Shown here: positions 7,816-13,834 of the stretch, piece by piece | Layout: each line of letters opens with the position of its first letter | How positions within the stretch are numbered: the stretch's first letter is position 1 | DNA from: an uncultured Clostridium sp. | GTDB lineage: Bacteria; Bacillota; Clostridia; Lachnospirales; Lachnospiraceae | Reading direction: 5' to 3' | Length of the DNA stretch: 19,385 nt | Assembly (NCBI GenBank): GCA_938036545.1 | Contig: CALHQJ010000117.1 | Span: 1-19,385, forward strand | Notes under the pieces: model-generated | What the model saw: only the letters and a program-made list of their open reading frames with translations | What the model was told of the DNA's origin: nothing | Databases searched by the model: none | Made by a program: the position numbers and the translations under genes

Positions 7816-7865
7816 GGTCCTCAGGCTGATGCAAAAGGAAAAGCGTTGGTTTGAGGACCTGTTTG
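7816..7865 (+). terminator. Terminator dividing the catabolic locus
   Basis: Bases 7816-7832 pair with 7843-7859 over 17 positions, including several G-T wobbles, around an A-rich loop (7833-7842), then TGTTTG. The wobbles pair only in RNA made from the plus strand, so this is an RNA structure acting after deglycase 1. Confidence 0.75.
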
Positions 7866-7924
7866 TGTATAACTGAATATAAAAAAATAATACAAAATAA
7901 AACCGATATTGTAATAAAAAGTAA

Positions 7925-7953
7925 TTGACAAAAAGTATATATTGTTATATATT
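7925..7953 (+). promoter_or_regulatory. Near-consensus promoter for the second deglycase operon
   Basis: TTGACA (7925-7930), 17 bases, TATATT (7948-7953). It should start transcription around 7960, leaving a short leader with AAGGAGGG before ATG 7984. It looks stronger than the first operon's promoter. Confidence 0.8.
7942..7950 (+). promoter_or_regulatory. Candidate operator word, site C, overlapping the -10
   Basis: TTGTTATAT, the same word as sites A and B, lies across the 5' part of the -10 and sits inside a small palindrome TATATA-TTGT-TATATA (7936-7951). Repressor binding here is an inference. Confidence 0.35.
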
Positions 7954-7983
7954 TGTATTAAAGAAAAAGGAGGGCGAACCATT

Positions 7984-8952
7984 ATGACACCAAAACAGAT
8001 TATTGAAGCTATTAAAGAGGAAATGCCAGTTGTGAAGTCTGTATATTTTGTAGGCTGCGGCGCTTCTAAAGCAGAGCTGTATCCTGGAAAATATTTCTTA
8101 GATGCAAATTCTAAGAACATTCGCGTTGGCCACTATACTGCAAACGAATTTTTACATGCAACTCCTGTTGCTGTGGATGAAACTGCGATCGTGATTACCT
8201 GCTCTTTAGGTGGAACTACACCAGAGACGGTAGCAGCATCTAAGAAAGCAATGGAATTAGGAGCAAAGGTAATTGCCGTTACTCATGTTGAAAATTCTCC
8301 TCTGGCAAAGAATGCACATTACGTAATTGTACATGGCTTTGAGAAGAACTATGCTGCAAAACTGGAAAAGATGACCAATGTATTAGGTCTGGCAGTTGAA
8401 ATTTTAAATCAGTATGAAGGTTATGCACATTATGATGAAATGCAGGATGCATTTGGTAAGATTTATGATCTGATTGAAAAGGCAGTTTCTTTTGTTGTTC
8501 CATCTGCTAAAAACTTTGCAGAAGAGTATAAGGATGCGCCGGTTATCTATGTTATGAGTTCTGGTGCTACTCAGGAAGTTGCATATGCATTTTCTATCTG
8601 CCTGTTAATGGAAATGCAGTGGGTAAATTCCGGTTCCTTCCATGACGGAGAATTCTTCCATGGTCCATTCGAGATTGTTGATAAAGACGTTCCATTTATT
8701 TTGTTAATGAATGACGGAAGAACCAGAGCACTGGACAGCAGAGCATTAGATTTCCTGAATCGTTTCCAGGCTAAGACAACTGTACTGGATGGAAAAGATT
8801 TTGGATTGGGCTCTGAGCTTTCTTCTGCAGTTGCAGAATACTTTAACCCAATGGTACTGACTGCAGTTCTTCGTGTATATGCTGAGCAGCTTGCGATTGT
8901 TCGCTGTCATCCGTTGACCCAGAGAAGATATATGTGGAAATTGGAATACTAA
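7984..8952 (+). CDS. SIS-domain fructosamine-6-phosphate deglycase 2 (FraB-like)
   Basis: A 322-residue double-SIS protein that aligns almost without gaps with deglycase 1. The turns GCGAS (24-28) and CSLGGTTPET (73-82) and the pair E210 (LMEMQW) and H226 (FFHGPFE) fall at identical residue numbers. The stretch GEFFHGPFEI and the end RRYMWKLEY resemble Salmonella FraB even more than copy 1 does. The start is ATG 7984, nine bases after AAGGAGGG; the open frame begins upstream at 7942 but that part overlaps the promoter. It has its own promoter and is first in a three-gene unit with the YitT protein and deglycase 3. The two copies differ widely in sequence, so they are old paralogues rather than a recent duplication. 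The substrate is inferred to be a different glycated amine. Confidence 0.87.
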   Translation: MTPKQIIEAIKEEMPVVKSVYFVGCGASKAELYPGKYFLDANSKNIRVGHYTANEFLHATPVAVDETAIVITCSLGGTTPETVAASKKAMELGAKVIAVTHVENSPLAKNAHYVIVHGFEKNYAAKLEKMTNVLGLAVEILNQYEGYAHYDEMQDAFGKIYDLIEKAVSFVVPSAKNFAEEYKDAPVIYVMSSGATQEVAYAFSICLLMEMQWVNSGSFHDGEFFHGPFEIVDKDVPFILLMNDGRTRALDSRALDFLNRFQAKTTVLDGKDFGLGSELSSAVAEYFNPMVLTAVLRVYAEQLAIVRCHPLTQRRYMWKLEY

Positions 8953-8957
8953 GATCT

Positions 8958-9842
8958 ATGAAATCAAAAATTCAGAAAGAAACATCCAACTTGTTTTGGG
9001 CAATTTTTGGAGTGGTATGTTTCGCAACGGCGTACCGATGGTTTTTAGTACCAATAGGCCTTTACAGTGGAGGATTTACAGGAATTGCACAGTTGATTAA
9101 ATTGTTTCTGACTGAAGTAGTCGGTATTAAGGTATCGGAACAGGTAGATCTGACAGGAATTATTTTCTGGTGTATTAACATACCGCTGTTTGGGCTGGGC
9201 TATACAAGCATTGGAAAAAAATTCCTGTACAGAACCCTGATTGCAGTAAGTATCCAGTCAGTTTTACTTGCAACGATACCGGCACCGTCAGAGCCGCTGG
9301 TAGATGATATTCTTCTAAATTGTATGATTGGAGGGGCTCTGTCCGGATTTGGAGTGGGAGTTACACTGAGAGCCGGCGGTTCAGGCGGCGGGCTTGACAT
9401 TGTAGGAATGTACTGTACAAAGAAATATCCGGATTTTGGTGTTGGAAAACTGAGTATCCTGATTAATCTGCTGATTTATGGAATTGCTGCATATCGTTAT
9501 GATTTGTCAGTGGCAGCGTATTCGATGGTATTCTGTATTGCATCCGGTATTGTAGTCGATCGGGTACATTACCAGAATATTAAAGTATCGGCATTTATTG
9601 TGACAGACAATCAAAACATCGGTAAAATAATAAATCAGGAAATTGGCCGCGGAGTTACAAGCTGGAATGGCTGGGGAGAATACAGCCATAAAGGCGAAAT
9701 AATTCACATGGTAGTAATTAATAAATTTGAACTGCAAACTTTAAAGAAGCTTGTTTACCAGGAAGATCCAGATGCATTTGTCCAGGTTATTTCCCCCAAT
9801 ATGGTAATTGGCAATTTTGAAAAGCGTCTGGAAGTTATGTAA
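8958..9842 (+). CDS. YitT-family membrane protein with DUF2179 domain
   Basis: A 294-residue protein: an N-terminal membrane part with about five or six spans (roughly 10-205), including the glycine-rich GVTLRAGGSGGGLDIVG typical of YitT proteins, then a cytoplasmic DUF2179 domain (about 210-290). YitT proteins are of unknown function and are generally guessed to be transporters. ATG 8958 begins five bases after the deglycase 2 stop without a good Shine-Dalgarno; an in-frame GTG at 8934 would overlap that gene. Either way translation is probably coupled. Being placed between two deglycases suggests a link to glycated amine metabolism, such as moving the released amino acid or an alternative substrate; the DUF2179 domain could sense a ligand. 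This role is a guess from context. Confidence 0.85.
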   Translation: MKSKIQKETSNLFWAIFGVVCFATAYRWFLVPIGLYSGGFTGIAQLIKLFLTEVVGIKVSEQVDLTGIIFWCINIPLFGLGYTSIGKKFLYRTLIAVSIQSVLLATIPAPSEPLVDDILLNCMIGGALSGFGVGVTLRAGGSGGGLDIVGMYCTKKYPDFGVGKLSILINLLIYGIAAYRYDLSVAAYSMVFCIASGIVVDRVHYQNIKVSAFIVTDNQNIGKIINQEIGRGVTSWNGWGEYSHKGEIIHMVVINKFELQTLKKLVYQEDPDAFVQVISPNMVIGNFEKRLEVM

Positions 9843-9866
9843 AGAGCAAAAATGAGGAGAAAAGAT

Positions 9867-10862
9867 ATGTATAATTTTGATGAAAATAAGGTAAGACGGG
9901 AGCATCAGAATGGAGTAGATATTATTCCGAAGGTAGAAAGTATCGTAGATCAGATTTGCGAAGAAGGATATTCCAATATTTTCTACATTGGAATTGGCGG
10001 TACAGTATTGTATGCAAACCAGATGATGCACATTTCTAAGCAGCTTGGTTCTACACTTCCACTGTTTATTGAAAATGCAGCAGATTTTAATCTGGTTGGA
10101 AATCCATTTTTTAATGAAAAATCAGTAGTTGTAATTGAATCTATTTCCGGCGATACCAAGGAAGTTGTAGAAGCTGTTGAAAAAGTACATGAAGCGGGTG
10201 CAAGAGTAATCGGATACGTTGAAAAAGAGGGGACTCCTTTATACGAGAACAGCGATTATCTGGTAACTACTGTTGGCGGCGGATATTACTTCTGGTATAC
10301 TGTAACCTTGCGTTTTATGAAGAATGCAGGCATGTTTGACAAGTATGATGAGTTTATGAAAGACATGGCAAATATGCCGGACGCAGTTGTGGAAATTTAC
10401 AAAGAAGTAGATGAGGATGCAAAAGCTTACGCTGAAAAGTATTGTGATGAACCTCTTACATATTTAATTGGTTCTGGTAATCTGGAAGATTGGGCAACCT
10501 GCTACGGCATGTGTATTATGGAAGAAATGCAGTGGATGCGCACTAGACCGATTTCAGCAGCAAATTTCTTCCATGGTACCTTGGAAGTTGTAGAACGCGA
10601 TATTCCAGTTATCCTGATTAAAGGAGAGGATATTACCAGACCTGAAATGGATAGGGTAGAGAAGTTTGTAAATACAATCAGTGCAAAAGTGATTGTATTT
10701 GATACAAAGAAGTTTAAGATGGAAGGAATCCGTGAAGAGTTCAGAGGTATGCTGTCTCCAATTGCAATGCGTTCTGCTTTCCAGAGAGTCAATGTACATT
10801 TAGAGTATTACAGAAGACATCCTTTGGCAATTAGAAGATATTACAGAAGATTAGATTATTAA
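9867..10862 (+). CDS. SIS-domain fructosamine-6-phosphate deglycase 3, divergent
   Basis: A 331-residue double-SIS protein. Turns are GIGGT (42-46) and SISGDT (92-97). The Glu/His pair is kept as E220 (MEEMQW) and H236 (FFHG), again 16 apart. It differs from copies 1 and 2: the usual HGP is HGT, the following block is LEVVE as in FrlB (LEIVE), and the C-terminus reads RRYYRRLDY, closer to the RRYY end of E. coli FrlB than to RRYMWK. It may therefore handle fructoselysine-6-phosphate, while the others handle fructose-asparagine-like compounds. The start is taken at ATG 9867, seven bases after GAGGAG; the in-frame ATG at 9852 has no site. It follows the YitT gene closely and no clear terminator follows it, so read-through into the regulator gene is possible. 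Confidence 0.85.
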   Translation: MYNFDENKVRREHQNGVDIIPKVESIVDQICEEGYSNIFYIGIGGTVLYANQMMHISKQLGSTLPLFIENAADFNLVGNPFFNEKSVVVIESISGDTKEVVEAVEKVHEAGARVIGYVEKEGTPLYENSDYLVTTVGGGYYFWYTVTLRFMKNAGMFDKYDEFMKDMANMPDAVVEIYKEVDEDAKAYAEKYCDEPLTYLIGSGNLEDWATCYGMCIMEEMQWMRTRPISAANFFHGTLEVVERDIPVILIKGEDITRPEMDRVEKFVNTISAKVIVFDTKKFKMEGIREEFRGMLSPIAMRSAFQRVNVHLEYYRRHPLAIRRYYRRLDY

Positions 10863-10878
10863 GGTTTTCATTAAAAAC

Positions 10879-10908
10879 ATGACAAAATTTGCAATTGTAT
10901 GGTATGAT
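10879..10908 (+). promoter_or_regulatory. Promoter of the regulator-epimerase unit
   Basis: ATGACA (10879-10884), 18 bases, TATGAT (10903-10908) with TGG just before it (extended -10). A second possible -10, TATAAT, lies at 10916-10921. Transcription would begin near 10915, leaving a leader of about 70 bases. Confidence 0.6.
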
Positions 10909-10948
10909 AGAACTATATAATAACAACAGAATTTATAAGATACATTTG

Positions 10949-10957
10949 ACATAACAA
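10949..10957 (-). promoter_or_regulatory. Candidate operator word, site D, in the regulator leader
   Basis: ACATAACAA matches the plus-strand form of site B in eight of nine bases; the flanks GA..ATAACAAAA are also shared with 1936-1947. It lies in the leader of the GntR gene, which would allow autoregulation. Confidence 0.3.
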
Positions 10958-10986
10958 AAAGAAACTGTAAGGTGAGAGGGAATATC

Positions 10987-11718
10987 ATGGCAAATGTCGA
11001 GCGTAATACCGCAATTCCATTATACATACAAATTGCAGAGGATATTAAGTCGAAAATTACAAGAGAGGAATTGAAAGCAAACTCACGGATTCCCACGGAA
11101 CTGGAACTTAGTGAGATTTATCAGGTAAGCCGTATTACTATCCGAAAAGCGTTGGAGCTTCTGGTAGATGAGGAGATTCTGATTCGGAAACAAAAAATAG
11201 GAACGTTTGTTTCGAATAAAAAAATGTCTAGGACAGTAAACAGTTTTATGGGTTTTACCCAAAGCTGTGAGGTGAATGGGGATAAGGCGGGCAGTGAATT
11301 TCTGTCTGCAGAACTGGTAAAAGCACGTCCATCTGACATTAGAAATTTAAATCTGGAAGAGGATGACAAGGTTATTCGGATTCGCAGGGTTCGACTGTGC
11401 AATGATGTGCCTGTAATTATGGAAGAGACACGTTATCCTAAAAAATTTGCTTATCTGTTGGCAGAGGATCTGACTGGTTCTTTACATGAAATATTGAATG
11501 CCCATGGGATTAGGCCTCATCATGGACAAAAAACTATCAGCGTCTGCTATGCGACTCAAGAAGAAGCCAGGCATCTAAATGTCAACGAAAAAGATGCGAT
11601 GATTTTATCTAAGGATATTGCTTATGACGTTGAGGGAAATCCGATATACTATAGCAAAGAGATTATCAATGCTGAGCGGTTTGAGTTGAAAGTAGTGACC
11701 TCTGTAGGGGAAATATGA
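10987..11718 (+). CDS. GntR/HutC-family transcriptional regulator (FrlR-like)
   Basis: A 243-residue regulator with an N-terminal winged helix-turn-helix (about 9-77; PLYIQIAEDIKSKI, then RIPTELELSEIYQVSRITIRKAL) and a C-terminal UTRA ligand domain (about 95-235), the HutC subfamily that usually senses sugar phosphates or amino sugars. The start is ATG 10987, six bases after AGAGGG; the GTG at 10972 lacks a site. Its stop overlaps the start of the epimerase gene (ATGATG), so the two are translationally coupled. It most likely represses the catabolic operons and releases on binding the 6-phosphorylated Amadori intermediate. Family certain, target and ligand inferred. Confidence 0.9.
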   Translation: MANVERNTAIPLYIQIAEDIKSKITREELKANSRIPTELELSEIYQVSRITIRKALELLVDEEILIRKQKIGTFVSNKKMSRTVNSFMGFTQSCEVNGDKAGSEFLSAELVKARPSDIRNLNLEEDDKVIRIRRVRLCNDVPVIMEETRYPKKFAYLLAEDLTGSLHEILNAHGIRPHHGQKTISVCYATQEEARHLNVNEKDAMILSKDIAYDVEGNPIYYSKEIINAERFELKVVTSVGEI

Positions 11719-12551
11719 TGAAGCATTTAAATAAAAGTCAGATTGCGGTTATGAACATCCAGTATAAGTATTTTCCACTTACTCTGTTTTTGGATGATGC
11801 TGTTAAGAATAATGTGGAAAATATTGAATTGTGGGGAGCAGCGCCTCATTTTTATCTGGATGATATGACTTATCAGGAAGTAACGTCTGTCCGCCACGAG
11901 ATTGAAAGGAGAAACCTGCGTTTGGTGTGCTATACGCCGGAACAGTGTGTCTATCCGATTAATATTGCATCTCCTCATAAAGAAACCAGACGGAGAAGCG
12001 TAAAGTTTTTTGAAGACAGTATTCGTGTAGCAGGTGAACTTGGTACCAATAAAGTATTAGTGACCTCTGGAACTGGATATTTTGATGGCAGTGACGAGCA
12101 AGAGGCGTGGAAGTGGTCCAGAGAAAATCTGTACAGCCTTGGAGAATTGGCAGAGCATTATGGAGTAACATTGGCACTGGAAGTGCTGCGCCATGATGAA
12201 AGTAACTTGGTATATAATCTGCCGACTTTACAGAAAATGCTGGCAGAACTGAATCACAGCGCTATTGGAGGAATGATTGACACCATTCCTATGGCTTTGG
12301 CAGGGGAACGTCCGGCTCAGTATCTGGAAGCTTTGGGAGACAGGCTGGTACATGTACATTTTATTGATGGAGCGCCAAGGGGGCATCTGGCATGGGGAGA
12401 TGGTGTCTTGGATATGAATACATATTTGTCAGAATTTGATGAGTATGGATATTCTGGTTTCTTATCGCTGGAAATAACAGATGGGCGGTATTTTATGAAT
12501 CCTTCTGCATCAGTAGAACAGAGTATTAAACGATTATTCAGTGCTATGTAA
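11715..12551 (+). CDS. frlC: TIM-barrel sugar epimerase/isomerase (FrlC-like)
   Basis: A 278-residue xylose-isomerase-like (AP endonuclease 2 family) barrel. Probable divalent-metal ligands are E156 (LALEVL), D189 (GMIDT), H215 (HVHFIDG) and E253 (SLEIT), spaced as in E. coli FrlC and D-psicose 3-epimerases. The blocks IELWG..PH and YTPE..YP also match FrlC, which interconverts fructoselysine and psicoselysine. The start is ATG 11715 or the adjoining ATG 11718, both overlapping the regulator stop. It is last in the locus and ends before a strong terminator. It would let the cell use the C3 isomer of the glycated amine. A different ketose substrate is possible. Confidence 0.82.
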   Translation: MMKHLNKSQIAVMNIQYKYFPLTLFLDDAVKNNVENIELWGAAPHFYLDDMTYQEVTSVRHEIERRNLRLVCYTPEQCVYPINIASPHKETRRRSVKFFEDSIRVAGELGTNKVLVTSGTGYFDGSDEQEAWKWSRENLYSLGELAEHYGVTLALEVLRHDESNLVYNLPTLQKMLAELNHSAIGGMIDTIPMALAGERPAQYLEALGDRLVHVHFIDGAPRGHLAWGDGVLDMNTYLSEFDEYGYSGFLSLEITDGRYFMNPSASVEQSIKRLFSAM

Positions 12552-12555
12552 TTAT

Positions 12556-12598
12556 AAAAGACGTCTGAAAGCCATTAATGGTTTTCGGGCGTCTTTTT
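12556..12598. terminator. Terminator between the epimerase and the convergent hydrolase gene
   Basis: A 19-bp stem (12556-12574 with 12579-12597), including a few G-T wobbles, a TTAA loop, and A/T tracts on both sides. It can serve both converging genes. Confidence 0.85.
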
Positions 12599-12608
12599 AA
12601 AATGAATT

Positions 12609-13463
12609 TTACAGCACAAATCTTCCTTCCAGAGCCAGAAACTGATCCAGCATCATGCGGCTGACTTTTGCACCGAAACGGGTGGCCGGATGATCGGAAT
12701 AGTACATGGGATCGCTGAAGTTTTTGTGCATCATTACAATGACGTAGGGGCCATAGGGGGTGTAGACGATACCTCCGTCATTGCGGCAGGCATCCATGCT
12801 TCCGCTTTTAGAAGCAACCTGAATGGAGGTTTCTTCTCCATTGTCTTCTCCATCCATGTAATAGACAGGAAAGTCTCGGACAATCATGGAGTTGTAATGC
12901 TGCTGTTTGAAGATTTCGATCATAGCAGCATCTTCTTCCGGCCCAATCAGCTGGTGCTTTGCCAGGCGGACAAAAATGCTGGCATAATCTCTTGGAGTAG
13001 AAGTGCCGAGGCGGCCCAGGTTTTCGCCGTCAAAATGAAGGAAGCGGTGCAGCTTGGTAGAGGTACAACCCAGTTTTTGGATACAGGCGTTAATGGTGTC
13101 AATCCCCAGATACTCAATGATCATATTGGTGGCGGCATTGTCGCTGACAATAATCATCAGAGTGGCTGCGTCCTTTACCCGAAGAGTGGCGCCAAAGTCC
13201 AGAGAGTGAACCAGGCCGCTTCCAGATACGCAGTGATTTTCTTTGTAGACCAGGGTATCATTTAAGTTGGCATTTCCTTGTTTGATTTGATCAAACAGAC
13301 AGGCTAAAATAAACGTCTTGATTGTGCTGGCAGTTTCAAAATCTTCATCTGCGCCGATTTCCACCACATTGCCTTTTAGATCGTCAGCGTAAAAGCACAT
13401 GTGGCCGTCGTAACTTTTTAATTCGGCAGCGATTCTTTTTTCGAGAGTAAATTTGGGGTTCAT
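12609..13463 (-). CDS. Cytoplasmic class A beta-lactamase-fold serine hydrolase
   Basis: A 284-residue protein with the three penicillin-recognising motifs in order: S-T-I-K (S46, K49), SDN (107-109) and KSG (219-221), plus the class A block TSTPRDYA (154-161). The start is the ATG ending at 13463, eight bases after AAGGAG; the longer frame to 13496 has no site. There is no signal peptide or lipobox, so it is predicted to stay in the cytoplasm, which is odd for a true beta-lactamase acting on the cell wall side. The loop that carries the deacylating Glu166 in class A enzymes is short here (DGENLGRLG) and its assignment is uncertain. It could be an esterase, amidase or peptidase rather than a resistance enzyme. 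A plausible own promoter lies at 13484-13512. Confidence 0.85.
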   Translation of the reverse strand: MNPKFTLEKRIAAELKSYDGHMCFYADDLKGNVVEIGADEDFETASTIKTFILACLFDQIKQGNANLNDTLVYKENHCVSGSGLVHSLDFGATLRVKDAATLMIIVSDNAATNMIIEYLGIDTINACIQKLGCTSTKLHRFLHFDGENLGRLGTSTPRDYASIFVRLAKHQLIGPEEDAAMIEIFKQQHYNSMIVRDFPVYYMDGEDNGEETSIQVASKSGSMDACRNDGGIVYTPYGPYVIVMMHKNFSDPMYYSDHPATRFGAKVSRMMLDQFLALEGRFVL

Positions 13464-13483
13464 GGCAAATTCTCCTTTTGGGA

Positions 13484-13512
13484 TTAATAGGAACATACAG
13501 GCCTTTTGTCAG
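13484..13512 (-). promoter_or_regulatory. Possible promoter of the beta-lactamase-like gene
   Basis: On the minus strand: CTGACA (13512-13507), 17 bases, TATTAA (13489-13484). It lies just after the tRNA terminator and before the Shine-Dalgarno. Confidence 0.45.
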
Positions 13513-13518
13513 GTGTAT

Positions 13519-13553
13519 CAAAAAAGCCCCACAATCTTTCGATTGTGAGGCTT
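13519..13553 (-). terminator. Terminator of the tRNA-Arg gene
   Basis: On the minus strand a 13-bp stem (13553-13541 with 13536-13524, one G-T wobble) with a GAAA tetraloop is followed by a T-run, eight bases after the tRNA 3' end. Confidence 0.85.
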
Positions 13554-13560
13554 ATCTTAG

Positions 13561-13634
13561 CGCGCCAGAGAAGATTCGAACTCCCGACACTACGGTCCGT
13601 AGCCGTATGCTCTATCCAGCTGAGCTACTGACGC
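13561..13634 (-). tRNA. tRNA-Arg (anticodon ACG)
   Basis: The reverse strand folds into a full cloverleaf: acceptor GCGTCAG/CTGGCGC, D-stem GCTC/GAGC, anticodon stem TACGG/CCGTA with loop CTACGGA, and T-loop TTCGAAT. The loop gives anticodon ACG, read as ICG after deamination, decoding CGU/CGC/CGA. The 3' CCA is not encoded; the genomic bases after the discriminator G are CTA. Confidence 0.95.
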
Positions 13635-13681
13635 ACACTACTGTTTGTTTGCCGATTGGCTTCCTCAACAGCGCAAAACCA

Positions 13682-13710
13682 ATTATATATGAGGTGATGA
13701 AAAAAGTCAA
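13682..13710 (-). promoter_or_regulatory. Promoter of tRNA-Arg
   Basis: Minus strand TTGACT (13710-13705), 17 bases, TATAAT (13687-13682), about 48 bases before the tRNA 5' end. An A/T-rich tract lies upstream and may act as an UP element. Confidence 0.85.
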
Positions 13711-13798
13711 TACTTTTTTTGAAAAAAATTAAAAAAATTATAATAGTTCAGCCACACTTTTTTAAAATCGCCATACAAATTTGAGTACAGGAAAATGA

Positions 13799-13827
13799 TT
13801 GCAATTTAAGGGTATAGTGAATATAAT
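13799..13827 (+). promoter_or_regulatory. Promoter at the 5' edge of the alanine racemase gene
   Basis: TTGCAA (13799-13804), 17 bases, TATAAT (13822-13827). The expected start site is at 13834-13835, at the ATG of the gene, implying a leaderless transcript. A second, poorer candidate is TATAAT at 13739-13744. Confidence 0.6.
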
Positions 13828-13834
13828 TAGACAC

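Larger units (their letters stand above)
13635..13834. other. A/T-rich gap between tRNA-Arg and alr
   Basis: Two hundred bases without a gene hold the divergent promoters for tRNA-Arg (minus) and alr (plus), long A and T runs at 13699-13740, and a second possible plus-strand -10 at 13739-13744. The AGTTCAGCCA word also found before glyA is at 13745-13754. Nothing else is recognised. Confidence 0.6.

Noticed and set aside
10861..10880. Terminator after deglycase 3
   Set aside because: Only a weak 5-bp A/T stem is present, so a stop of transcription there cannot be supported.
12690..13265. A 191-residue plus-strand open frame opposite the beta-lactamase-like gene
   Set aside because: It is a shadow of the minus-strand gene, which has intact SxxK, SDN and KSG motifs and a ribosome site.
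13561..13634. tRNA-Arg as an integration site for a mobile element
   Set aside because: No integrase, no repeated tRNA 3' end and no change of gene style nearby were seen.
13478..13732. An 84-residue plus-strand open frame over the tRNA
   Set aside because: It spans the tRNA and its terminator and promoter; those are RNA-gene features.
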